From Curtobacterium sp. L6-1 (lineage in GTDB: Bacteria > Actinomycetota > Actinomycetes > Actinomycetales > Microbacteriaceae): a stretch of DNA of 64,000 bases. Shown one piece after another: positions 35,180-43,106 of the stretch. Both the position numbers and the translations under genes were made by a program. The notes under the pieces are model-generated. The model saw nothing but the letters and a program-made list of their open reading frames with translations. It made no database searches and was not told the DNA's origin. Numbering within the stretch: the first letter of the stretch is position 1; every line of letters begins with the position of its first letter. The stretch lies in NCBI RefSeq assembly GCF_018885305.1, contig NZ_CP076544.1, positions 2,666,001 to 2,730,000 of the forward strand, read 5' to 3'.

Positions 35180-35438
35180 CGTCAGCGCGACCCCGCGTAC
35201 CGGCGGACGTTCGAAGCGGAGGGTTCCGCCGGGATGCTCATGTTGCTTACAGTACTCACTCCGATCCTCACTTTCGGTTCGTCACGCCGGGTTCCGCTGA
35301 GCGGGAACTTCCCGTGAACGAACGAAAACGCAACATGTTCAACTCTATGCGGCGAGAGTTGCTGCGCTGCTGACAGCGGCGTCCTCTAGCGCCTCCTCCT
35401 CGGCACGGACGGTATCGGGTGAGGGCTGGCCCTCGTGC

Positions 35439-35776
35439 GCGGTCACTAAGCAACACGTCGACGACATGTCCGGCGGCGTTGTCGAAGACTGTAGGGGCCG
35501 TCCTGTCCGGTTCGCCATCGATCGCAGCAGCTACAAGATCGATCTGACTGAGGACAACGCCGACAGCTTCCACGAAGCGCTCTTGAACCACATCGCTGCC
35601 GACTGGAAGGGTCCGGCCGCTCCCAGACCCCATCCGGGTCGACTTCGTCGAACGGGTCGCATCAGCCCGACGAGCTCGCGAAGATCCGTGTTTGGGCGAT
35701 GGCGAACCACCTTGAGGTCGCTGCTCGAGGTCGTATCGGCCAGCAGGCCCGCGACGCGTACGACGCGGCGAACTGA
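35439..35776 (+). pseudogene. lsr2: Lsr2-like nucleoid protein, frameshifted and without a start
   Basis: Two frames together encode an Lsr2 homologue. The first part reads AVTKQHVDDMSGGVVED and then RPVRFAIDRSSYKIDLTEDN, matching the N-terminal dimerisation domain. After the linker, in a different frame, comes DELAKIRVWAMANHLEVAARG and IGQQARDAYDAAN, matching the C-terminal AT-hook domain with its R-G-R core. The frame changes between about 35600 and 35640, and the expected ATG is replaced by TGC at 35436. Lsr2 silences AT-rich foreign DNA in actinobacteria. This copy is probably dead. Confidence 0.8.
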
Positions 35777-35861
35777 CCACTGTCGCTACGCTGACGTCCG
35801 GCTCGCCACACACGAGCTGCTGACCGGGTCGCTGTCCCCCACGGTGACCGGTCGTTTCCGT

Positions 35862-36371
35862 CTAGGCGGCCAAGAACTCACCCGTGTCGTGGTCGCGTCG
35901 CTGCGTGCGTTCGCGCCGTGTCCACTGCTCGAGTGACCACGCTCGTCGGGCTTCGTCGGCGCAGTCGCGGCAGCCGCTTGGGCCGCCGGCGGCGAGGTGG
36001 TTCGTTGGACGCTGCGTGAACGGACCGTGTTGACGGCAGAGGATGGTCACGTCGGTGTGCTGGTCGGTGAAGCTGACGGTGGAGTAGTCGTAACGGTCTC
36101 GGTGCAGCTCAGCGGCTCGAGTCGTGAATCGGCCACCGCGGACCGATGCTCGGGAGTTCCGCCGTCCGGAGCAGTCGGGGCAGCGTTGTCCGCGCTTGTG
36201 CTCGTTCGGTTCCTGGTCGAAGTCGCCATGGTCCGGGCAGCCGATGGTGACCTTCGTGTGCGCGTTGACGAACATCGCCGGTACCTGCGAGTAGTCGTAC
36301 TTCCCGTCGTGCTTCGTGGTGGCAGCTGTGATGAACGCGTCGAGTCGGTCGGCGCGGGACTGGTTCGGCAT
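35862..36371 (-). CDS. Tandem DUF723-like zinc-ribbon protein
   Basis: A 169-residue protein with two copies of a roughly 50-residue unit: HDGKYDYSQVPAMFVN then KVTIGCPDHGDFDQEP and RCPDCSG; and again DRYDYSTVSFTDQHTDVTI, LCRQHGPFTQRP and CRDCADE. The Y-DYS and C-x-HG-F-Q-P pattern plus a final CxxC fits DUF723-like treble-clef or zinc-ribbon repeats known from phage and homing-endonuclease proteins. It is likely DNA-binding. The C-terminus is charged (RRERTQRRDHDTGEF). Confidence 0.65.
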   Translation of the reverse strand: MPNQSRADRLDAFITAATTKHDGKYDYSQVPAMFVNAHTKVTIGCPDHGDFDQEPNEHKRGQRCPDCSGRRNSRASVRGGRFTTRAAELHRDRYDYSTVSFTDQHTDVTILCRQHGPFTQRPTNHLAAGGPSGCRDCADEARRAWSLEQWTRRERTQRRDHDTGEFLAA

Positions 36372-36433
36372 GGGGCGCCCCTTTCGGTCACTCCCTGTAT
36401 GCGCGGACCGATCACCTTGCTGTGCGGTGGCGG

Positions 36434-36586
36434 TCAGCGCGCGTGGTCGGCGAGCCAGGCGAGTACCTCGTCGCGCTCCCGGTGACCGCGCTCGCGGAGG
36501 ATCCGGACGCCTTCCGTGAGCACGGCGACGAGGACGACGGCGTCATCGAAGTCGAACGTCGTGGAGCCGCTCAGGGGCAGCAGCAC
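36434..36586 (-). CDS. Possible small hypothetical protein
   Basis: A 50-residue frame with a GTG start, VLLPLSGSTTFDFDDAVVLV, then TEGVRILRERGHRERDEVL. It reads like a real helical protein but has no clear ribosome site. It lies right after the 9-bp repeat array. Confidence 0.35.
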   Translation of the reverse strand: MLLPLSGSTTFDFDDAVVLVAVLTEGVRILRERGHRERDEVLAWLADHAR

Positions 36587-36669
36587 CGATCAGGACACGT
36601 CGGACACGTCGGACACGTCGGACACGTCGGACACGTCGGACACGTCGGACCGCCCTCACCACCGGGCAT
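36571..36669 (-). CDS. Cys-rich PTC-repeat micro-ORF
   Basis: A 32-codon frame from an ATG at 36669: MPGGEGG, then six Pro-Thr-Cys repeats, ending PDRCCCP. The repeats come from the 9-bp array at 36593-36646. It would give nine cysteines in a repeated C-P-T-C pattern. There is no good ribosome site and it may not be translated. Confidence 0.25.
   Translation of the reverse strand: MPGGEGGPTCPTCPTCPTCPTCPTCPDRCCCP
36593..36646. repeat. Six tandem copies of the 9-mer GGACACGTC
   Basis: Six perfect 9-bp units; length changes keep the reading frame. On the minus strand they encode Pro-Thr-Cys or Ser-Asp-Val repeats depending on frame. Each unit contains the palindrome GACACGTC-like core ACGT. 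Confidence 0.95.
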
Positions 36670-36712
36670 AGGCCCGACGGATCCGTCAGGTCGGGTCTAG
36701 ACAACAGAGTTT

Positions 36713-36732
36713 TAGTTCCTTACTATGAACTA
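36713..36732. promoter_or_regulatory. Palindrome in the promoter region of the six-gene operon
   Basis: TAGTTC and GAACTA separated by eight bases, 34 bp before the ATG at 36766. The local region is AT-richer than its surroundings and could hold the operon promoter. The palindrome may bind an operon-encoded regulator. A ribosome site GGAGGGGG follows. Confidence 0.4.
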
Positions 36733-36765
36733 GATGGTTTCACCTGGTGCAGGAGGGGGTTCGCT

Positions 36766-37362
36766 ATGAGCAGCGGCAGTGGAGAAACGGCCCCGCGCCG
36801 GCGGCAGAACGTCGCCCCGCACCGTATTGAACGCATCCCACTGACGGTGATGCGGGACGCGCCGCCCCTGGACCTCCAGGCCCTCTACGCCGAGGTTCGA
36901 GACGGCCAAGCTCTCATCCCCGGTCTGAAGATGGGTATCGGCGCCCTCACCGTGCAGCGGTGGCACGAGGTCTACGCCGCCGACGGTTGGACGCTCTATG
37001 GCGCGGACCTCACACTCGACATGGGTCATCCGTTCGGGTCGATGTTCTACCGCAACGATGTCGACGGTCGTGTGCTTCGCATTGGCGTGAAGTGGCATCC
37101 GCCGGTCCAACAGCTCGAGTTCCCCGCCCTGCATCCCTCGAAGCCGGAACTGACCCCCGACTGCACGGACGAGGAAGTCGCAGCCGTCGTGCTCGACGCG
37201 CGGAGTCGAATCGGGACTCTTGTCGCGGTCAACGCGCAGATCGGGTCGTTCGTCGCCACGGAGGAGTCCGAGAACGCAATCCTCGACGCGTCCGGACTCG
37301 GGCTGGAGCGGCTCTCCGAAGACGACCCGCGGCTCGCTGGCCGTGAGGCGCCCCGGCCGTGA
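36766..37362 (+). CDS. First gene of the paralogue operon, hypothetical
   Basis: A 198-residue soluble protein with a basic, disordered start (PRRRQNVAPHRIERIPL) and a beta-rich core: WTLYGADLTLDMGHPFGSMF, then DGRVLRIGVKWHPPVQQLEF. The C-terminal part is helical (DEEVAAVVLDARSRIG). No family recognised. The ATG follows a strong GGAGGGGG ribosome site. It is 22 bp upstream of family-A gene 1 and starts the six-gene unit that ends at 40881. Confidence 0.55.
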   Translation: MSSGSGETAPRRRQNVAPHRIERIPLTVMRDAPPLDLQALYAEVRDGQALIPGLKMGIGALTVQRWHEVYAADGWTLYGADLTLDMGHPFGSMFYRNDVDGRVLRIGVKWHPPVQQLEFPALHPSKPELTPDCTDEEVAAVVLDARSRIGTLVAVNAQIGSFVATEESENAILDASGLGLERLSEDDPRLAGREAPRP

Positions 37363-37384
37363 AGGCCGGGCGGGGTCGGCGCTG

Positions 37385-38398
37385 ATGAGTGACCGGCAGT
37401 GGGTGCAGGACATCCGGGATCAGCAAACGATCCTGTCGTTGCCGTTCGGGCTCGGGTGGACGATCGACATCACGCAGACGTTGGTCGCGCTCGCGGCGGC
37501 TGGGATGCCAGCGAAGGTGGAGGTGTTCGACCGGCTCCGCTTCGATGACGGCCGGTCCGGGTTCCTGACCACCCCGAACCCAACCGCCACCATCAACGAC
37601 GACGGCACCCCCGCCGAACGCGATGAGGACCTCATCGTTCTTCCCGGCGGGTCTGAGGGCGGCGTGCTCTCGCTCGTCCGCCGGTACCCGGACTTGGTGT
37701 TCGTGAACGGGAAACGGCAACGCGTCTGGGCGAACGGCAAGCAGGTGCACGGGTCCTCAATGGAGCGGGACGCGACATCGGGGTGGCGGACCGCGTTTGG
37801 CATCGCCCGCACTATCGCCCTGCACGGCGGCGGCACACGCGCTATCGCGGACCGCATCGGCATTCCAGCCGATGACGTCCGCACGGTCATGCCCGCACTC
37901 GGAATGCACGTCTTCCACACACCGATCGGGTGGGAAGCAGCCGATCGGGCCGCCCTGTGCGACTGGGCGTTGGCGGCGTACCCGGGTTACGGCGGGGTCC
38001 GCTCCTGCTGGCGCCGCGACACCACCATCGACGAGCAAGCAGACGAACTCATCAGGCTGGGTGGGGTGATGTCGGATCGGTGGGCGGCGCAGCAGGCGGG
38101 CGTCTTCGTCTCACCGAACCGGCTCACGGCGTTCTTCGCCCAGCACCCCGACATGGCCGCGCTCGGCTACGAGCCCGCCACCGTGATTGAGGCAACGGTG
38201 TCGGTCGTCATTCCGCAGGACACCAATGTCCTGACCGGCGCTGAGGGGTGCTGCACGGATGATTTCATCACCGCGCATGTCCTCTACGAGGACAGCTGGG
38301 TGGCCGCGAACACGGATGCGGTGAACGGGTTGCGGCAGCTGCTGCACTTCCAAGCAAACCTCGCCCACGATCTCCGCTGGCACCCCGGCGGCAGCTGA
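37385..38398 (+). CDS. Family-A paralogue 1, hypothetical
   Basis: A 337-residue protein. N-terminal region: TILSLPFGLGWTIDITQTLV and an R-F-DDGRSGFL segment. Middle: LVFVNGKRQRVWANGKQVHG, then helices AFGIARTIALHGGGTRAIAD and RIGIPADDVRTVMPALGM that look like a helix-turn-helix. C-terminal: PGYGGVRSCWRRDTTIDEQA and a final DLRWHPGG. It is clearly paralogous to the gene at 39833: shared landmarks are P-GLG-T-D-T, the GK-RVW-GKQ pair, IGWE, AYPG-GGVR-W, DDIITA/DDFITA and YDLRW/HDLRW. No known family is recognised. The HTH-like part suggests DNA binding; this is inference. Confidence 0.62.
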   Translation: MSDRQWVQDIRDQQTILSLPFGLGWTIDITQTLVALAAAGMPAKVEVFDRLRFDDGRSGFLTTPNPTATINDDGTPAERDEDLIVLPGGSEGGVLSLVRRYPDLVFVNGKRQRVWANGKQVHGSSMERDATSGWRTAFGIARTIALHGGGTRAIADRIGIPADDVRTVMPALGMHVFHTPIGWEAADRAALCDWALAAYPGYGGVRSCWRRDTTIDEQADELIRLGGVMSDRWAAQQAGVFVSPNRLTAFFAQHPDMAALGYEPATVIEATVSVVIPQDTNVLTGAEGCCTDDFITAHVLYEDSWVAANTDAVNGLRQLLHFQANLAHDLRWHPGGS

Positions 38399-38411
38399 CG
38401 AGAGCCCGCTG

Positions 38412-38690
38412 ATGACCTTGCAGCTGCTGTCGCTGACGTTGGCGTACGACGACACCCGGTTCTTCGGCTCCGTCATGTTCACCGACCCTGCCCATCCCGA
38501 CGACAAGTCGGCCACGGTCCTCGTCGATCACGCCGACGAGCCGCCCTGGTTCCGGCTCACCAACGTCGACCCGACGGCGCAGGACCCGACGGCGCCAGCG
38601 ATGGCCGAGGCGGACCGCATCATGCGGTTCCTCCTCCGCTACACGCCCGACCGCATCGGCCGCACCCAAGCCGACTTCCCCCAGCCCTGA
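38412..38690 (+). CDS. Family-B paralogue 1, small single-domain protein
   Basis: A 92-residue protein. The pattern LQLLSLTLAYDDTRFFGSVM, then FTDPAHPDDKSATVLVDHAD and PPWFRLTNV is shared with the N-terminus of the gene at 38731 and with the gene at 39582: a strand, a G-x-V strand, an F/L-x-D-P/T-x-x-P turn, a hydrophobic strand, and a Y/F-x-L strand. It ends with a helix AEADRIMRFLLRYTPDRIG. No known family. It follows family-A gene 1 by 13 bp. Confidence 0.58.
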   Translation: MTLQLLSLTLAYDDTRFFGSVMFTDPAHPDDKSATVLVDHADEPPWFRLTNVDPTAQDPTAPAMAEADRIMRFLLRYTPDRIGRTQADFPQP

Positions 38691-38730
38691 CCCGCCCCGC
38701 TCCCGCCTAACCCCGAGGAGGTAGTTGCTG

Positions 38731-39585
38731 ATGATGCGTCTGGTGTCCATGCACCTGTCGAACGACCGGATCCTCTGGGGGCATGTCCTCCTCGAGGACA
38801 CGGAGAACCCGGACGCGCACCTGGCGCAGATCCTCGTGCGACCCATCGATGTCGAGCCCGGGTACGAGCTCTACGAGAGGACCAACACGGACCTGACGGT
38901 GCCGGCGGTGCGGGAAGCGAATCGCATCGTGCAGACCCTCCTCATCCCCGCCTCGGAGATCGCGAAGCGGGAGAAAGCGGTCCGGGCGGCGATCCACTCC
39001 GGCTACTTGGAAGGGTTCCCGGACGACATGCCCTGGCAGTCGCAGCTGTGGATGTACGCCCGCGGTGAAGTCACCCGTGAGCAGCTCAGCGTCTACACCG
39101 ACGAAGGCCGACAGATCCCCCGCGCGCCCGAAGACTCCCCAATCGACACGGCGGACGTGCCCGAAGAGTGGTGGCGGACCACGCAGGCCCGTATCCGCCG
39201 GCACCTGCTGGATTCGACCCTGACCGAGGCGGAAGCCGCAGCGGCCCTGCAGATCAGCATCGACGCAGTCGGGGAGCTGTTCGGGTCGAACCGGCTGCTG
39301 AGCTTCGATCTCGAGGGCGAGGAGCGCATTCCCGACTGGCAACTCCTCCAGCCGGCGCTACCCGAGTTCGGTGATACGTCCTCGCTACTACCCGGCCTGG
39401 ACGTGCTCTACGCGGCGGCACCGCAACCACTCCTCGATGCGGCGGCGATGACCGAGTTCATGACCACACCCCGCACTTTCCTCACCATCGACGAGCGGGT
39501 CCTGACACCGCTGGACTGGATGCGCGAAGGCCGGCCCCTGACGACGATCGTCGCTCTGTTCCGCGGACGGCAGTGGCGGTTGTGA
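38731..39585 (+). CDS. Family-B paralogue 2 fused to an HTH-like domain
   Basis: A 284-residue protein. Residues 1-75 are a family-B domain (MMRLVSMHLSNDRILWGHVL, LEDTENPDAHLAQILV, EANRIVQTLL). After a linker, residues about 155-215 contain TLTEAEAAAALQISIDAVGE and LFGSNRLLSFDLEGEERIPD, which read as a DNA-binding helix-turn-helix with a wing, as in Xre/ParS-like antitoxins. The rest is helical (PGLDVLYAAAPQPLLDAAAM) and ends in a segment DWMREGRPLTTIVAL seen in such antitoxins. A clear GAGGAGGT ribosome site precedes the ATG. It may be the operon's regulator. Confidence 0.6.
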   Translation: MMRLVSMHLSNDRILWGHVLLEDTENPDAHLAQILVRPIDVEPGYELYERTNTDLTVPAVREANRIVQTLLIPASEIAKREKAVRAAIHSGYLEGFPDDMPWQSQLWMYARGEVTREQLSVYTDEGRQIPRAPEDSPIDTADVPEEWWRTTQARIRRHLLDSTLTEAEAAAALQISIDAVGELFGSNRLLSFDLEGEERIPDWQLLQPALPEFGDTSSLLPGLDVLYAAAPQPLLDAAAMTEFMTTPRTFLTIDERVLTPLDWMREGRPLTTIVALFRGRQWRL

Positions 39586-39833
39586 CGAGCCGGCCGGACC
39601 TGTTCCTCATCGACGTCGCCTTCGATGCCGCCGGCGTGCACGGGCACGTGTTCTTCCGCGACCCGCCGAACCCTGAACTTCGGCGGGTCATCGTCCACGG
39701 CACCGGTGACGCCGCGGACTACCGGCTCGAGCCAGCGCACAGTGACAGCCGTGACGGGTGGGAGCCGTTCCTCACCGAAGCGAGTTGGCTCATGGCACTC
39801 GTCCGCCCCGACACTCCAGGGGAGCGCAGCTGA
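39582..39833 (+). CDS. Family-B paralogue 3, small single-domain protein
   Basis: An 83-residue protein from a GTG that overlaps the previous stop (GTGA). It shows the family-B pattern: LFLIDVAFDAAGVHGHVFFR, DPPNPELRRVIVHGTGDAAD, YRLEPAHSD, and a final helix LTEASWLMALVRPD. A longer frame upstream exists but lies inside the preceding gene. The stop overlaps the ATG of the next family-A gene, so the two are coupled, just as family-A gene 1 sits next to a B gene. Confidence 0.58.
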   Translation: MTSRPDLFLIDVAFDAAGVHGHVFFRDPPNPELRRVIVHGTGDAADYRLEPAHSDSRDGWEPFLTEASWLMALVRPDTPGERS

Positions 39834-40881
39834 TGGGGCCCGCACTCGAGTGGGTGACCGCTGCCTACGCCGGCCAGCCGCAGATCACGATGCCGTACGG
39901 GCTCGGAGACACAACCGACGTCACCGACGCCCTCGCCGTCCTGAAACTCGCCGGACTCACCGCCGTCGTGGAGACGCACGACACGATCCGCCTCGCCGAC
40001 GGCCGCCGCGCACGCATCCCGACACTGACGCAACGACCCCGCGGTGAGGAAGCGGATGTAGACCTGCTGCTGATCTCGCCGCGGACCGTGACGGTCACTC
40101 AGATTGCCCTCGCCGAACAGACGGCGACCGTTCTACTAGTCGACGTCGACCGGCGACGCGTGTGGATTGACGGGAAGCAGATTCTCGGCGTGCACGAGCG
40201 GTGGAAAGACGCTGCACCGATGTACATCACCTTCGCCGTTGCGCGGATGCTGGCAATCAACGGCTCCAACTTCGACAGGCTCGTGCGGGTAGGACTCACC
40301 GCGGGGCAGGTCGACGACGCGATCGCCCGGCTCGGCAAACGCGTACACCGAACCGACATCGGATGGGAATCACGGCAAGTCGGTGGGCTCATCGACTTCG
40401 CCATCGCCTGCTACCCAGGCCCAGGCGGCGTCCGGACTCGGTGGACCTCGGAACTGCCGCTCGTCGAGCAAGCGGAACGGCTCATCAGCGCGGGCTGCCG
40501 AATCTCCGGCCGCGCCATCTCGGAAGGTCCCGGATACCCGAAGATCAGCAAGCGAGATACCCGAAGATCAGCAAGCGAGACATGCCGTACCGGCTGGTCG
40601 CGTTCACCGAGCACGAACTCGACATGACATCGCTCGGGTTCGAGCCCGTTACGGTCGGCTACTCCGGAACCGAACTCATCCGACCCGCCGACCCCACCAT
40701 CTTCCTCACCGCGGAAGCAGCCGGCTACAGCGACCGGACCGACGACATCATCACCGCCAACACACTCCTCCGCGCCGACATGCGCAACGACGACGACACG
40801 GCATCGCTCGAAGAACTCCGCAACCGGCTGCAGTTCCTCGCCGACACCGGGTACGACCTCAGATGGAACCTGCCGAGCTGA
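39833..40881 (+). pseudogene. Family-A paralogue 2, broken by a 23-bp tandem duplication
   Basis: The ATG at 39833 opens a protein parallel to family-A gene 1 (QITMPYGLGDTTDVTDALAV, VDRRRVWIDGKQILG, VARMLAINGSNFDRLVRVG, IACYPGPGGVRTRW). At 40533-40578 a 23-bp unit is present twice, which shifts the frame so that the protein ends at about 40627 after a junk tail. Removing one copy restores a 341-residue frame through YPKISKRDMPYRLVAFTEHE, DRTDDIITANTLL and YDLRWNLPS to the stop at 40881. So the gene was intact recently and may be reversible by slippage. Confidence 0.75.
40533..40578 (+). repeat. 23-bp tandem duplication
   Basis: Two exact 23-bp copies (40533-40555 and 40556-40578) beginning GATACCCGAAG. 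Twenty-three is not a multiple of three, so the duplication breaks the family-A gene 2 frame. Confidence 0.97.
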
Positions 40882-41100
40882 ACACGGCACGCCTCAACGC
40901 CACCAGCGCATCCCGTCGAGGCAGCTCTCTGAGAATCAACTCGGACAGGCAATACGCGACACACGAGTTGTCAACCGAGCGACGGAGGAGCGCCGACCGC
41001 TGGATGGCCGTTTGCTGAAGCACTCTGGCCCTAGCCCAGCACCCAGGGGTGCAACTGCATCCCGGCTGGGGGCACGTGTCACCCATAGGAGGCTTGTTGC

Positions 41101-42735
41101 TCAGCGCTTCGGAGGTGTCTGAACCAGTCCGTCCGACGCGTCCGGGGTGCCCGGCGGGGGCCCCTCCGGGCGATGCAGGCGAGCTCCTTCGACGTCCAGA
41201 TCGGGGACGATGCGATCCAGCCACTTCGGGAACCACCATGCCATCCGTCCGAGGAGGTGCATGGCTGCGGGAATCAGAAGCTGCCGAACGACGAAAGCGT
41301 CGACGAGCACACCGAATGCGAGACCGAATCCGATGGGTCGCACGGTGGAGGAGTCGGAGAAGATGAATCCGGCGAAGACGGACGTCATGATGATCGCCGC
41401 GGCGGCGGCCACGGCGCGACCGGCGCGACCGGCGCGGACTCCGCGTTGCACGGCGACACGCGCTGAGTCACCTCGGGAGTAAGCCTCGCGCATGCCCGAG
41501 ACCAGAAAGAGCTGGTAGTCCATCGCCAGCCCGAAGAGCACTCCCACTTCGATGATCGGCAGGAAGCTCAGGATCGGGGCGGGGTCGTGCACGCCGAATA
41601 GCTCTCCCAGCCATCCGTGCTGGTACACGGCGGTGAGACCACCGAACGCCGCGAGCAACGACAGGACGAAGCCGGCTGTCGCGGTCAACGGCACCAGGAC
41701 GGATCGGAATGCGACCATCAGGATTAGCAGTGACAGCCGACGACCACGATGAGGTAGAGGGGCAGCGCGGCGGACAACTTGTCGGACACGTCGATGTTGG
41801 CGCTGGCATTGCCGGCGACACCCACCCTGACCCGACCCTCGGACGTGCTCACCGGCGTCAGGTCTCGGAGCTGATGGACGAGGTTCTCCGTGACGGTGCT
41901 CGAGGGGCCTGTCGTGGGGATCACCTGGAATGCGACGACGCGTCCGTTGCGGCTGGCGCCGATTGGGGCGACGGCGGAGACGTGCTTCTGAGAGGCGATG
42001 GTGTCGCTGAGGGTCGCTTCCTGGTTCAACAGCGTCGTCGCTTTCTCGGGACGGGGAAGGTCCGCGACGACGAGCAGCGGTCCGTTCTCACCGCCGCCGA
42101 ATTCTTGTGCGATTGCGGTGAACGCCCGGTACTGGCTCGAACCGGTGCTCTCGGACGATCCATCGGGGAGTCCGACGCGCATACCGAGAGACGGGAGGGC
42201 GACGGTGCCGAGCGCCACCACGCCGATGACTAGGGTCGCGATGGCGCGCGTGGTCCTCATCGGCTTCACATGAACGAACGAGGGGCTTTTCGCGGCCGAC
42301 CGGCGGCGCTCGCTTTTCCGGAGGATGCGGAGCCCGACGACAGACAGCATGGCGGGGGTCAGCGTGAGGGCGACGAGGATGGATACGGCCACGGAGACGG
42401 CACCGACGGTCCCCATCAGCCTGAGGAACGACACCCCCCGTGATGTTCAGGGCGAGGAGGGCGACGATGACCGTCGAGCCGGCGAAGAGGACAGCGTTGC
42501 CCGAGGTGCCGTTGTCGAGGCCGATCGACTCGTCGAGCGGGATGCCCTCCTTCAGCTGGTTCCGGTGCCGGTTGAGGATGAAGAGTGAGTAGTCGATACC
42601 GACCGCGAGTCCGAGCATCACGCCGAGGATCGTCGTGACCGAGGTGAACTGCACGAGACTCGAGAATGCGGTGACGCCGAGGACGGACACGGCGATGCCA
42701 GCCAGAACAGGTGCAGCTCGAGTCACTCGCCGGCA
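41101..42735 (-). pseudogene. MMPL-family transporter, 5'-truncated and frameshifted
   Basis: Three consecutive frames on the minus strand encode parts of an RND/MMPL exporter: AVGIDYSLFILNRHRNQLKE in the first, the periplasmic and second half (VSILVALTLTPAMLSVVGL, LRVGLP) in the second, and LFGLAMDYQLFLVSGMREAY with the final helices in the third. The first shift coincides with a run of six G near 42433 where five would be in frame; the second, near 41730, looks like one missing base in front of TGTCACTGC. The N-terminal ~150 residues are absent, with the similarity ending near 42735. The gene cannot make a full transporter as sequenced. Confidence 0.8.
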
Positions 42736-43106
42736 GGACCTACTGTCCCGACAGGACCGCGATCCGATCCCTTCGTCTGTGCCACAACCCCTGGTCGCGA
42801 CAAGACGATGTTCGTCGCGCGCCGTACGTGCTGCCCCGCTGTGGAGGCCACGAATCCCACGCATCTCGCCGGAGCGTTCACGTCTCAAGGGTCCGTGCTC
42901 TTGGTGAAGCGACCAGCGTTCAGGTGGTGGCGCTCATGACCGGAACGCTCGCGGAAGGGGCGGCCCCCGGCGCAAGCTGGAGTTACTCTCTGAATGGTCG
43001 CTTTTGGGCGAGTGGGTCTCACACTCATCCCCGCCGGAACCGGTCTGCTCTCGCTAGTCATGAGCCGCCCTGGACACACTCGGCTCCGGTAAGTATGTTC
43101 CTACTT
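42736..43106. other. Junction region without a gene
   Basis: About 370 bp between the broken MMPL gene and the next gene. I see only shadow-like frames. Its left edge is the place where MMPL similarity ends abruptly, so a recombination junction lies here. An AAGTA/TACTT inverted repeat lies at 43091-43106 near the next start. Confidence 0.4.

Noticed and set aside
36593..36646. CRISPR-like array of short repeats
   Set aside because: The 9-bp units are contiguous with no spacers; it is a minisatellite.
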